Assembly: GCA_948474755.1 (NCBI GenBank)
Contig: CAOLHI010000966.1
Location: forward strand, 310,001 to 374,000
Direction of reading: 5' to 3'
DNA length: 64,000 bases
DNA from: Ctenosaura bakeri
Taxonomy: Eukaryota > Chordata > Lepidosauria > Squamata > Iguanidae
Under the pieces are notes generated by a model. It ran no database searches. It was not told where the DNA came from and was given only the letters and a program-made list of their open reading frames with translations. Shown one piece after another: positions 45,038-56,149 of this stretch; the first letter of the stretch is position 1, and every line of letters starts with the position of its first letter. The position numbers and the translations under genes were made by a program.

Positions 45038-45497
45038 TCCTGTTGTCAGGTGATCCTGTTGAAGTTTTAGCTGATGGTCTGGAATAGGAAATGGCCGAAT
45101 GCAGTGGACATGATTGCTCCTAAGTGTCCCTGTCTCACTAGTGAGCACTCTGATTCACTAGGTAGCTGCTGGTGGTGAGTGGGACAGAGACTAGAATGAT
45201 GATAGCAGAAGACTCCAAATGAGTCTGACCAAACACAGGCTAGAGTTCATTGGAAAAACTTTGCCATGAAATCCTTTTTCACTTCCACCATTGCATCAGC
45301 ACAGTGCAATCCAGCACAGCTGTTTTGAGTCAGGGGCCTTTTATATTCTGTCCCACAAGAGAAGTACGTAAACCACTAGGTAGCCTATTATGAAGGGTTT
45401 GCAGAGCACACAGTGCCCAGATCCACTGTAATTGATACAGGTCTGGTGGATATAACTTTGACCCCTGCTGGTCCAATATCACTGCATATGTTTCAGT

Positions 45498-46144
45498 TTG
45501 TGCAACCTAAGGGATACTTGGAGAAGAGAGAGCCATCTCATGCATACTGGGCCCCTGACCTTCCTGGTTGTTGAAAGCAGCCTGATAGGGACTGGCAGAT
45601 TAAGTAAGGGGAGTACTAAATGTTTCATTACAGCAGGGCAGGTTTCTATCTTGCTCAAAGAGGCTGTGATGAGGCCATTGTCAAAAAAGGCATTCTTGAT
45701 TAAATTGATTATCTAAATCCATTTCACTTCAGGTCTGGCAATAGAAGACAGCTTTGGTCACCTTGTTAAATGACATACACTGGACAGGGCGGGTACTCCT
45801 AGACCTCTCAGCAACTTTCATTACCATCAACCATGGTTTCTTTCTGTGTTGCCTTTCTGGGATGGGACTTAGGGACACTGTTTTACAGTGGCTCTGGTCT
45901 TTCTTAGAGGGGCAGACTCAGAAAGTGGAGCTGGGGGGTGCCTTTTCAACATCTTGGTGGTGTCTGTCAGGGCTCAGTTCTGTCCCCCATGCTGTTTAAC
46001 ATTTACATGAAACCACTGGGAGAGGTTATCCAGAGTTTTGGGGTTAAATGTCACCAGTATTCTGATGACACACAACTCTATCTCTCCTTTAATTATTTCC
46101 TTTTTAACTTGTGTAAGCTAAATGTTTTAGCAATATCTTTTTAG
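45498..46144 (+). pseudogene. L2 reverse-transcriptase remnant
   Basis: Three frames carry consecutive RT pieces: LLDLSATFITINHGFF (motif A, second aspartate region changed), [19 protein letters not shown], and [16 protein letters not shown] with [12 protein letters not shown], a YADD-type box reading YSDD. Frame changes occur near 45,740 and 45,940. It is ancient and inactive. Confidence 0.8.
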
Positions 46145-46317
46145 ATTATTGTAAGCCACCTTGACTCCTGTTTGGAAGAAAGGCAGAATAGAAAACACAC
46201 ACATTCATACCTGTCTTGCTACTTTACTGTTCTGATCAAATCAGGCACCCCACACGGCTGCATTTAACTAAGTAAGAAAATGTTGGGAAAGACATTTAAC
46301 AAGTCAGTAGGCTTTAC

Positions 46318-46430
46318 TCAAGCAAAACTTAAGTGTGCCTGCACTCCTATGTATACCTACCTTGCAGTAAGCCCCATTGAACTTAATGGAAGTGACTTTA
46401 GGATTAACATGCATAGGATTGCACTGGAAA
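46318..46430. mobile_element. Palindromic MITE with CCCATTGAACTTAATGG core
   Basis: CACTCCTATGTATACCTACC at the left faces GGATTAACATGCATAGGATTGCA at the right across a CAGTAAGCCCCATTGAACTT core. The whole is an imperfect palindrome. Similar scraps appear at 15,103 and near 56,370. Confidence 0.55.
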
Positions 46431-46700
46431 CTAGAAACGTGAGGAAAGGCCTTTTTGAGAGGCAAATGGTCTTCCGCACTTGGAGCTTCTTTTCTGATCT
46501 ATTTGCACTTCACTACACTGTACTTACTCTTGTGGTTTTGTTTATGCAAGCTGAGGTATTCTAACTGACTAATCCTGCTATCAGGATTGGACATAGGTTA
46601 GACTAATTATTTCAATCCATTCCAGTAAGTTCACAGCAACAAGACAAGTCAAAATATGAGAACATCATTCTAGCATGCTCCAAGGTACAGAATATACAAC

Positions 46701-46890
46701 TGCGGTTGTGTGCATTCAGATTGTTTCCAATTTATGGCAACCCTAAGGTGAACCTATCACAGGATTTTCTGAGTCTGTGTGCGGGTGACACACCCCACGT
46801 CACCCAGTGGGTTTCCACGGCAGACTGGGAAACTGAACTCTGGTCTGCAGGGTCCTAGCCCAAAGCTCAAACCACCACACTGTGCTGGCT
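46701..46890 (-). mobile_element. tRNA-derived SINE
   Basis: CAACCCTAAGGTGAACCTAT, CCCAGTGGGTTTCCACGG and CAAACCACCACACTGTGCTG follow the reversed order of the family body and head. The (GTT)n tail is decayed. Confidence 0.8.
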
Positions 46891-48659
46891 AACTGAATCT
46901 TCTATACGACACCACAATTTTGCCTTTTACTTAGGTAGAGCTGTCTAACAGTTGTATGGAAGGTCCAGTACTCCAGACGTTTCTGGACATCCTTGACTAT
47001 TGGCCTTACTGCTTGGGACTGATGGGAGCTGGAATCCAAAACATCTTGAGGGCCACATGAGTTCTCCATCACTGGTGTATACACTAATACATTGTTTTCC
47101 TGCTTGATGCTACTTATAGCACCCATCCAGAGCTGAGATGATGCCTTTGGTAGCCTTCTGATTATGTTTAACTGCACATGTTATAACTGTGTATGCTTAA
47201 CATACTTAGGGAAATAGTGGATTTGCTCATGCTCCCCCCTAAATACATTCAAACTGACTTCTGAAAAAATCCCAACATGCATAGAGCTTTTCAGCCACTG
47301 AAATGTAGCCACTCTTCTGGTATGTGTCTTCGGCATACCCAGTTAAAACCTCAGTTGCAACAAGACAAGGTGCATATTTTTCAAAGTTAGCTAGGACCAC
47401 AAAGTGCTGCACTGAGAAACTCCAAGTCTGCAGCCCTGTCTTAACTTAAACCAACACTTTTGGAACCTGTGACTTCACTCAAGCTGGGATGAGGAAATGT
47501 TTTAAATTAAAATGGCATATAACTGAATTCTGGGTTACTAGCACAGCACTGCACTTTTATACCTGTTTCTTGGGTCCCCCTACCCCTACGAAACCCTGAT
47601 CCTCCAAGCAGTAGTCCATGGATAGCATGGGCTATTGTTAATTTCAGTTTATCATCCAGTCATAATGTTAAAAGGCCCAAAGTTTCTACCAACAAGAAAG
47701 ACAGCAATGCTAAATTCAAAGACAGATTCTCTGATAAGACACGTAAATGTTGGCAGACATTCTATTTAGAAAATATGTATCAAGCCATGTGTGAATTGAT
47801 TGTGTTTGATGAGAAATCAATAGAAAGTGACAGTCACTTTCAGAGATGTTCTTTAGTTTAAACTTTAAATATACAATACTGACACTGGCTAACAAGAGTT
47901 TTTTTAAAACATTACAAACCCATTAGGATTTGCTCTTGTGCAAAATTTGCTGTCCGTGTTTGAAAGGAAGAGCAGATTCTTTATATCCACCACTGCAAGG
48001 AGCTATCATTCAAGCTTTCTGCAGCATTCTTACATAAATGCTGTAAGAACAGGTGGTATGACCTCATTAATACAACTTATGTTTTGGTCTTTTTCTCAAA
48101 TAGGCAGTTGCTGGTATTTTTATAGCACAGTGCTCTAGTTTACAAGATGCTACCCACACCTTGTTAAAAGAAAAAGAAAAAGAGCAGATAGTACATAAAC
48201 AGAGAATGCAAAATTGCATGTGTCAAGTGAGAGAGGAAAAATTATGTTTGCATGTTCAAAAAGGAATGAACCCCTTTATGGAAATTGAAAGAGTTCTGCC
48301 TCAGTAGTTTTGCTACTTTGACTTAATTTCACTTTGAAATGCAGAAATGAAGATTTATGCTTCCATTAGAATAAAACTGAAATAGCCTGAATGTGATGCA
48401 AAGACCACTGAAGTCTAATGGTCCAGTCCATAAAGTCCACATATAAGCAAGCATGCATGTGCACGCGCACGCGCGCACACACTACTCTACTATAGCACAA
48501 TGAAACAACCTGGAAGTCCAAATTTAGCACAAGTGTGATGACCAGTGAAAATGCAATTTTGTCATAGTGAATTTCTTTTCCTAGAAAAGCTATAATTCTT
48601 TCCTTCCTAAATAATACCCATAGAATTCTGAGCATCAGTTCCCAAGCAGCTGTGTGTGT
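46891..48659. other. Mostly unannotated stretch
   Basis: A palindromic MITE scrap lies at about 46,964-47,059 (ACTGATGGGAGCTGG, ACATCTTGAGGGCCACATGA). A short alternating CGCACGCG run lies at 48,460-48,482. I recognise nothing else. Confidence 0.4.
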
Positions 48660-48661
48660 AT

Positions 48662-48702
48662 GAGAGAGAGAGAGAGAGAGGGAGAGAGAGGGAGAGAGGG
48701 AG
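48662..48702. repeat. (GA)n microsatellite
   Basis: A GA run with occasional GG interruptions. Confidence 0.9.
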
Positions 48703-49004
48703 ATGCATTGATCTGAAGGAAGACCTACCTCTAAATTCTCTGTCAGGAGAGTTGGATTTGAATATTACATATTTTAGTAAATCATTTAGCTTTAGTAAAT
48801 TATAATTGGACATTGCAAATTAATACAGTGGGGTGATAGCAACCCAAAACAGTTGTTATGTACTTAATGTGTAATTGCATCCCATGTGTGAGATTATGAG
48901 GTATGTATTCCTGCACAAACGAGGTTGTTAAAGAATCACAGGATTGCAGATTACAAAGCCATGTTTAGAGCAACAATGTTGTAAACACTTTAATGGCTTT
49001 CAAG

Positions 49005-49328
49005 CAGAGGCAGATCTAGGGTGGGGCAACTGGGATGCATGTCCTGTGTGCCATTCCCCTTGGGGGTGCAAAGCCACTGTCCCCCCACACCCACTCACCA
49101 TCCCTCTGCCCCCACTGGCACTTCCCGTGCATGCTTGCCACACCTCTGTGCTGCCTCGACCACCCACCCACACCTCCACACCTGCTCACAGCACCCCCAC
49201 GCTCACTCACCATCCCCCCATGCCCACTCACCATCCCCTGTTCGTTGCTGCCCCCATTCTTCCTGGCCTTTTTGTGGGGATGGCTTCCACGCTTGCCCCA
49301 GGTGCTGCTGAGGCTAGATACATCACTG
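49005..49328. mobile_element. hAT-type MITE, C-rich, 324 bp
   Basis: CTTTCAAG occurs at 48,997-49,004 and 49,329-49,336, a perfect 8-bp target duplication typical of hAT. The ends CAGAGGCAGATCTAG and (inverted) CAGTGATGTATCTAG are related. The interior is strongly C-rich on the plus strand, with repeats of CCCACTCACCATCCC near 49,088, 49,202 and 49,222. The three overlapping proline-rich frames inside are chance products of this composition. Confidence 0.85.
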
Positions 49329-49336
49329 CTTTCAAG

Positions 49337-50238
49337 TTAAACTATTAATCAGACTTTTCATCATCTTCATCAAAATTCATCCTTATGATTCAGTGAAACA
49401 ATGGGTGAAATACAGATCCACTACAGTATATTTACATAATTAAGATATATGACAAAATTGCAGTCTCGAGATATGAGTGTTAAATCCTTTAAATGACAAC
49501 ATCTCAAACAGAATGTAGCCCTGTGACTCTAACATCATCACCATTTTTCTCCTGTATGGTTTTTAATATTTTTGCCTTATGAGGAAGTCAGTGAATGTTT
49601 AAAAGTTTGCATAATGTATTTTATGCTTTGGAGTCACCCCAAAAAAGGTATCACTGCTTGTGGATTTTGAATTTTGTTGTATTTTCTTGCATGGCTCACA
49701 AGCCTACCCCAAATATATACTTTTTTCACCCTGTAATCTTGAGAGAAGACATGCTTGATTGCATTCAGCACCTAGGTTGCATTGACTGGGCAGTTGTGCA
49801 ACAGTGTATTACTAAAGTCAAATTGTAATGAACATATTTTAAGAAAATAAATTAACCCAGCATTCTGTCACCAATAAGATCCAGACAGATTTTCTGAGAA
49901 TCTCTGAAACAACATTTGGAGGTTTTAGTGCAAACTGGAAATCTATTCCTCTGATGAGGAAAACAGAAGTCATGACAGAATTCCTCCCTTATGTTTCAAT
50001 ATGATTATCAGAAAGCAGGTAAAATTTGTTTTCCTCCTTGTTGTACTATTGGCTCTGTACTTTTTGGATACATACCATGACAGATGCCTCATCTGCATGT
50101 AATACTGAAGATTTCTAAACTAACTGTACACTGCACTAACAGTGCAACCTATACATGCCCAAGTAATGACTGCAGCATTGGACTAAGTTCATATTCTTAC
50201 AGGAAATCCAGCATGAAGTGACAGCTCCCTCAAATATC
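49337..50238. other. Unannotated stretch
   Basis: I recognise nothing here. Confidence 0.5.
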
Positions 50239-50576
50239 GTTGCTGTTCCTTGCCATCAAGTCAGAGTTAATTTGCGCTGACCTTCTGAATGAGATGCTTC
50301 AATGGGGCCCTGTGGTGAACACCGCTGTTCAGGTTTTGCAAACTCATGACCGTGGCTTTCCTTATTGAGTCAATCCATCTGTTTTCCTCTTCTCTTACTG
50401 CCTTCCAATTTGCCAAGCTCTATCATTTATTTCTATGAGTAATGCCATTTAATGATATGTCTAAAGTATGGTAGCTTCTGTTTAGTCATTTTGACCAACA
50501 GGGAGAGTTTGAGCTTAATGTGCTCTTGAACACATTTATTTGTTTTGTTTTGGCAGTCCATGGAATCTGTAGAATT
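50239..50576 (-). mobile_element. RTE/Bov-B LINE 3' end, part 1
   Basis: The plus strand carries CAGGTTTTGCAAACTCATGA, CCTTATTGAGTCAATCCATC, TAAAGTATGGTAGCTTCTGT and TTGGCAGTCCATGGAATCTG in order. On the minus strand this is the C-terminal coding end of a Bov-B-like element. It breaks at AGAATTC and resumes at 51,197. Confidence 0.75.
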
Positions 50577-51196
50577 CCAGATATAGACCAATGGTTATCA
50601 AGGATAATAGAAATGAAAGAGTATGATCTACTCACCCATTATATAGACAGAAAACAAATTAAAAAAATTAGAAGAAAACCAGCAGTCAGTTATAATGTAC
50701 ATCAGTAAGAGATGGGGTGTCAAGATTTAATATTTTAAGTAAAATATATATGTACATTTACACTCTAATTACTTTTATATATTATTATTCCTATACGACA
50801 CAACATATATTCTGAATATGAAGAAACTGAAATGTATATACATGCCACATTTGTTCAATTACTTCCTTACATAGTGTAATATGAGTATAGATATATATAG
50901 TAGAAATGTCATATAAAGATAAACTGGGGGGAAAATGGTGAATTCAAACTTTAGATTTCGTATGAACAAAAGGTAAATAGAGAGTTCTGAGAAAAAATGA
51001 TAGAACATTGTTCTTGGTTGAAGGCAAAAGGAAGTTGATAACTCTTTTTCTTTTTTATTCTTTTGTATTACACATTTTCTTTTCTTTTTTCTACTACTTT
51101 GATTATTTTGTTCTTCCAACTATGTAAATTTTTTATTCAATATATTTGTAACGGGTTTTTTAATTTTTTTTTTCTAATAAAAAAGTTTAAAAAAAA
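50577..51196 (+). mobile_element. 5'-truncated L1, about 620 bp
   Basis: The insert starts in the last codons of L1 ORF2, encoding DIDQWLSRIIEMKEYDLL and DRKQIKKIRRKPAVSYN before a stop near 50,706. A 3' UTR follows with a T-rich tract, CTAATAAAAAAG and a poly(A) end. AGAATT flanks both sides (50,571-50,576 and 51,197-51,202), a short target duplication. It sits inside a Bov-B fragment of opposite orientation. Confidence 0.75.
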
Positions 51197-51375
51197 AGAA
51201 TTGTCATCCAGTACCATATTTCAATAAATTGATTCAGTTTTCTTCACTGTCCAACACAGGACAGAATTCCACACGTAGGAATGGGAAATACTACATGATT
51301 GATCGTTCTGATTTTGGTATTCAGCAATATATCTTTACATTAAAGGATTTTATCTAGTTCCTTTATACTTGTGGT
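51197..51375 (-). mobile_element. RTE/Bov-B LINE 3' end, part 2
   Basis: AGAATTGTCATCCAGTACCA continues the Bov-B sequence cut at 50,576. It is followed by CTTCACTGTCCAACACAGG, TAGGAATGGGAAATAC, GATTTTGGTATTCAGC and AAAGGATTTTATCTAGTTCC, all in expected order. Confidence 0.75.
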
Positions 51376-51621
51376 TACAGTTAACAAAATATGCCTATAT
51401 TTGATCATTCTTATAAGTGAATCTCAAACAGTAAAGTTACAGAGATGCCAATAAGCACAAATAGGTGCTATTTTTTCAGTGCAGGGATTTTACTCCGGCA
51501 TGTGTTTCTCACAACCAAGAGAATGGCATGTACATACAAAGGAAAAGAATTAGTGATTTATCTATTTATGCTTATGGTACTTTCAAATTGCCAATTGAAT
51601 TTCACTGCATAATGTGCAATC

Positions 51622-51663
<42 letters not shown>

Positions 51664-52881
51664 ATTATTTATTAATCCATGATGAGCTCAATTAATCATG
51701 TATGTCTTTCCCTCTTTCTATTTCATTTACCCTAAATTCCTGTGGAGTAGGTCAGAGTGAGGGACAGCAGTATGAACTTCACCTCTCACTGAAGATTTGA
51801 ACCTGTCCTACCGGTCTGGTTCTTTGGCTGTACAGAAGGTTTGGCCTACAACTGTCACCAGTCCAATGGTATGAGACTGGAGAATTAGGGGACTCCAGCC
51901 CTACTCTAACTGTTGCACAATGCTGACTCTCTCTCAACTGTAAGGTCTCTATTTCATGGCCATGTTACTCTTTAAAATGTAAATTGTTGATCCCATCATT
52001 TGGTCTAAATTGCTGAGGATTCTTTTCAACTTGAACTAATGAAGCTACTTCCAGGATTTCATTTTATAATTAAGGAAACACTTGAATACTGTTTCCTTAG
52101 TCAGAATAGTATAAGGTGTCCTGTAGGATCCTTTAGGCACAAAAGCAATCTTAGAAAAGCTGGAACATTTATTATCATTGCTAATTATGACCATGGTGCT
52201 TGGATACAGTTATAATGATCAACTGACAATTTTTGGAATAACCAGTGATTATCATTAATTAATCTTTGGGAAAAAAAGCCAGCCATTCAGTATAGTTATG
52301 TATCTAAATACAGAACCATAATTAGTGATTATAATAAGTGTTCCGGCTTATGGGAACACTTTTTATGATAGAAGGCTCATGCACACAATGGTAATATAAC
52401 TACTGTCAAACCAAGTATGTGTATAATGTAGCCCAAGGCTAGAAATAAAATCCCAGCTCCAGTAAATAGCCACTAATTGTAGCAGAGATGGAGATTTCAT
52501 TGCAATCATGCTTCTTCCCAAACTTAGTAATGAGCCAGTGTTCCATCATTAGAGTATATTGCTCTCTTTCAAATGACATGAATCAGGTCATTTTGCCCGG
52601 TGAACTTATGCTTGAAATCTCCAGAGCTGTCCCAGCCCTACAGATGTAATTTCACTTATATTGTTTTGCATATATCTTTCAGATAACAACCCAAGAAATA
52701 AAAAGGCAACTGTGAGGACCATAAACAAGCCATTTAAAAAGTGGCTCAAGTTTGTGTGGGACCTACATTCCTCTTGCAATAAACTTGCTAAAATTATGTG
52801 ATGAGCCTTGACTAACTCATCACTATGGTAAAGCCACCAATGTGTATAATAAAATTCTGCTCACTACCACCACTATCAATC
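51376..52881. other. Mostly unannotated stretch
   Basis: Besides the ATT microsatellite at 51,621 I recognise no repeat. The 52,400-52,800 segment is repeat-free and a possible conserved non-coding block, unproven. Confidence 0.4.
51621..51663. repeat. (ATT)n microsatellite
   Basis: About fourteen uninterrupted trinucleotide units. Confidence 0.95.
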
Positions 52882-52884
52882 TCA

Positions 52885-53006
52885 GGCCATTCCCACACTA
52901 CACTCTTAAAGTGCTAAAGGTCCCTCTCTAAACTGCAAACCCCAGGATTCCATAGGATGTTGAAAGTGGAATAATAGCACTATAAGAGTGTAGTATGGAA
53001 ATGGCC
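52885..53006. mobile_element. MITE, GGCCATTTC family, 122 bp
   Basis: The termini GGCCATTCCCACACTACACT and AGTGTAGTATGGAAATGGCC are flanked by TCA on both sides. Most of the left arm is deleted, leaving the right arm with GGATTCCATAGGATGTTGAA. Confidence 0.9.
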
Positions 53007-53266
53007 TCAGACTGTTTCCACTTTCCCAAAATGAAGCAGAATGAGCTGATGGGATATTTCAAGATGGTATGCTTTTGGATTACACCAAATCATTGTAGGA
53101 AGGATGAAAAAGGAAAGACTCACAGTCTAGAGAAAGGTGGATTTTTACTATTATAATTAATAAGCAATGGTGTACAATAACATCACAACCCATCCAAAGT
53201 CTTTCTTGTTCAAGTTAGTGAGGCATACTGTTGCAACTGGAGAGAGAGAAAATACCCATAGACTAA

Positions 53267-53698
53267 GGCCCTTTCCGCAGCTTACCTCCATCTGGCACAG
53301 TCACACAGCGATCACATGAGCAGCCACTTCCATGAGGCACTTGTGTCTCCACTGCTGCTGCTCTGCAGCAGCTGCCTGCCACTCAGCAGGCAACGTCAGG
53401 GCTCTACCTCTTCCTTCCGCAGCGCAGCTGGATATTTTCCCAGGCTGCGCTGGGGGAGGAAGTGCGATGGCTGCAGCTCCAGATGCTCCACATGGACAGT
53501 AAGTGCATGTGAGGCCCCGAAGCAATGCACAATCGCACATCATTTTCAGACAAAAGCTGAAAATGAAATATTGCGCAATCGGTGCCTGCTGGCCCCAGCA
53601 GTGTTGCGTTATTGTGAAGACATCATGTGAAACACTCCTTGCAATCACACGATGCTCCGGAGGCCCTTTCACATGACAAATGCCGTGTGAAAAGGGCC
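53267..53698. mobile_element. MITE, related GGCCCTTTCC-ended subfamily, 432 bp
   Basis: The ends GGCCCTTTCCGCAG and GTGTGAAAAGGGCC are flanked by TAA on both sides, as in the copy at 42,022. The interior differs from the other three copies. A second inner AGGCCCTTTCACATGAC near 53,661 faces the right end, making a nested inverted repeat. It is non-coding; frames over it are chance. Confidence 0.75.
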
Positions 53699-53999
53699 TA
53701 AGTTGTAGTGTCTCCTGTCAGTGAGAGCTTCCCCAAGTCCCTTTCCTCTAGTAACTGTATAGGGAAATGTCATACTTTTAGGAAACCATCAGCATTACCT
53801 CAATCTCAGTCTTTAGATCGCACCTATTTGGACGTCCAGTAATCCACAAACAAATGTAGATATATAGAGATAAAGGACAATATCCATACATTCAGTTCCT
53901 GTCCACCACCAGGATAGTTAGAGCTCAAGTTTAAAAATGTCAAAGGGGGAAAATGGGGGCTATGATGAAAAGACAGAAGATAGAACCAGAATAATTATA

Positions 54000-54173
54000 G
54001 TGGTGTAAGTTCTAGACTAGGACTTTGGGAGACAGGGTTCAAATCCCAACTTTCTCAGCCTCAGGGAAAAGCAATGAAAAGGCCTCTCTGAAAAAATCTT
54101 GTGTAGAAAACCACATGATAGATCACCTTAGGCTTTCATAAGTTGTAAATTACTTGAAGGCATTCAACATCAT
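54000..54173 (+). mobile_element. tRNA-derived SINE, eroded
   Basis: ACTAGGACTTTGGGAGACAG, GGTTCAAATCCCA (B box), CCTCTCTGAAAAAATCTTG and TTACTTGAAGGCATTC follow the family order. About 40 bp between head and body are missing. Confidence 0.8.
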
Positions 54174-54931
54174 GAGAAATTCATTCTGTGGTTCAGTGAT
54201 AGTTGTTTGAGAAATCATGAGGATTTTCCACACAGATCTCCACACATTAAGAAAAACACAGTGTGACAAACACATGTTTTGCTATTTGTTTTCTTGACCT
54301 CAAGATAGGAGAGAGGGAGGGAGAGAGGGAGACATTCCCCCCCCCAAAAAAATTGCAGCATCTGTTTTGTGGTGATTTTGACCAAAAACTCCCCAAACCA
54401 TCTGCAAACAATTTTGCGAATCTTTCAGAGCCACCCCACAAGCCACAAAATCCTGAAAAGGAACAAATCAGCCAAAATGGCAGCTAAAAGAGCCCAAAAT
54501 GCACGTGTGGACTGCTAGGTAGAAGTAGGGAGGAAAAATTCTCCCACCCCTTCTGCAGTTGCCCACCCCTATTCTAAAGTGTATCTTTCCATTTTGTTAC
54601 ATCTACTGCTACATAGATCTGAGCACTTTTAATTTCTTACTATATTGCAACAAGAATTATCTTTCTTAGCAATACTTCCAATCTGCCAATAATTCTTGGC
54701 AATGCTTTAAGGCTGCCAACTCACAAATAACCATCTTGAATCCTACAACACAAGTAGTTTCACAATTCCAAGATAGTGTTCCAATCTTAGAACAAATGGA
54801 ATGGTTCACATTAACTACATAACTTTCCTACATTAAAACCCAGTGTAAATTTGTTAACATCAGTTTACTCATCCTATCAGTTGCAGTCTCATGACATTAG
54901 ATTAGAACTGTTTCTCACAGGGGTGGGAATG
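54174..54931. other. Unannotated stretch
   Basis: I recognise nothing here. Confidence 0.45.
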
Positions 54932-55041
54932 ATGTGGCCTTCCAGATGTTGTTGAACTGCAAGACCCATCAGCCCTAGGCAATATATTCAATGGTAATGA
55001 ATGCTTGGAGTTGTAGCAAAACAACATCTGGAGGGCCACAT
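54932..55041. mobile_element. Palindromic MITE, ATGTGGCC-CCAGATGTTGTT family
   Basis: ATGTGGCCTTCCAGATGTTG at the left faces ACAACATCTGGAGGGCCACAT at the right by 19 of 20 positions or so, with GAACTGCAAGACCCATCAGC inside. Diverged relatives are at 55,537-55,645, 55,745-55,851 and 46,964-47,059. No clean target duplication was found. Confidence 0.75.
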
Positions 55042-55536
55042 GAATTGCAGCTGTGATTTGCCTGATGCAGAGAATGGTACTGGCACACACAACTTGAAGT
55101 GGAAATAGTAATACCCAGTCTGGCCCACATAGAGACAACCCTAGTCAGGTACACATTCTGCTCGTTCCACATTTCCTTTTTCCCTATTCTTGTGCTGCAT
55201 AAAGTTTCTTTAGCAATGCCATAATATCGCATCTGGTAATTATGCCTACTGTCATTGCTGTGATGCTGTTTTATTTGTCATGATAGTTTGTGTTCTTGGC
55301 ATCCCACAAATTGTGAATTGCCCTGGTGTAATAGCCATTGCATCCTGTCATAAACTCTCATCAGCTGATGAGTGACTAGCATCATTTACTTTTAAGACAA
55401 AGAGATTTTATAACAGTCAATATCTGGGAAAATGCCATCAAAACAAAACCATTCTTTTCTTTCTTTTCTGTTTTGAGTGCTCAGCTTGAAAAAGACTTCC
55501 AAATAACAATAGCCTAAAACCTGAAGATAAACATTG

Positions 55537-55645
55537 TGCAGCTTTACAGATGTTCTTGAACTGCAAATCCCAGTAGCCCAAACCAGCATAGCCCATGATG
55601 CAAAATGCTGGGAGCTGCAGTCTAACAACATCTGGAGGCCCACAT
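55537..55645. mobile_element. Palindromic MITE, same family as 54,932
   Basis: GCAGCTTTACAGATGTTC and AACAACATCTGGAGGCCCAC are the facing ends, and CCAAACCAGCATAGCCCATG is the shared middle. Confidence 0.65.
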
Positions 55646-55744
55646 GGCCCAAATCCAAATGTTAACCTCAAGTAGAGTGGACCCACTGAATCAACATAAT
55701 TTAAGTGGTGACTTACCAAGTCCCCATTGATTGTGGTGTGATTT

Positions 55745-55851
55745 GACTGCAACCCCCACCAGCCCTAAACATTTTCATAATGCCTCACCATTTGCCATGA
55801 TGGCTAGCACTGGCTGAGGTTGCAGTCCCCCAAAATCTGGAGAGCCACATA
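55745..55851. mobile_element. Eroded palindromic MITE, same family
   Basis: CTGCAACCCCCACCAGCCCT and AAAATCTGGAGAGCCACAT keep the order of the family. It is the oldest of the three neighbours by eye. Confidence 0.5.
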
Positions 55852-55917
55852 GTCTCCTTCCATGCCTTTCTTCAGTCAGTTCTGTAAGAGAGAGATATTT
55901 CTGTTAATAGACTGTAC

Positions 55918-56149
55918 CAACATGTTGTAGAGATTTGAGTGTTGGCCTAGAACCTAAGAAGACCAGGGTTCAAGTCCCTACTCAGCTGTGGAAAACCTCT
56001 GGCTGACCTTGGGCAGGTCATAGCCTCTCAGCCTCACAGGAAAGCAATGGTAAACCCCTGCTGAATAAATCTTGCCAAGAAAGCTCATGCTAGGTTCACT
56101 TTAGGGTCACCATAGGTCAGAAACAATTTGAAGGCATGCAACAACAATA
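55918..56149 (+). mobile_element. tRNA-derived SINE, near full length
   Basis: An A-box-like TGTTGTAGAGATTTGAG, a B box GGTTCAAGTCCC (near 55,969), CTGACCTTGGGCAGGTCATA, AGGGTCACCATAGGTCAG and the CAACAACAATA tail are all present in order. Confidence 0.9.

Larger units (their letters stand above)
44300..46195 (+). mobile_element. Decayed L2-type LINE
   Basis: Homology starts at the endonuclease opening (GTCAGTAAATGGATAAACAC ... ATCTGGTTTGTATTAATGG) and runs through the RT to a 3' end TTGTAAGCCACCTTGACTCC with GAAGAAAGGCAGAATAGAAA. Many stops and frameshifts plus internal deletions reduce a roughly 3-kb ORF2 region to 1.9 kb. A MITE lies immediately upstream. Confidence 0.8.

Noticed and set aside
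48944..49348. Overlapping proline-rich frames as a coding exon
   Set aside because: They fall inside a hAT MITE with a perfect target duplication and reflect its C-rich repeats in three frames at once.
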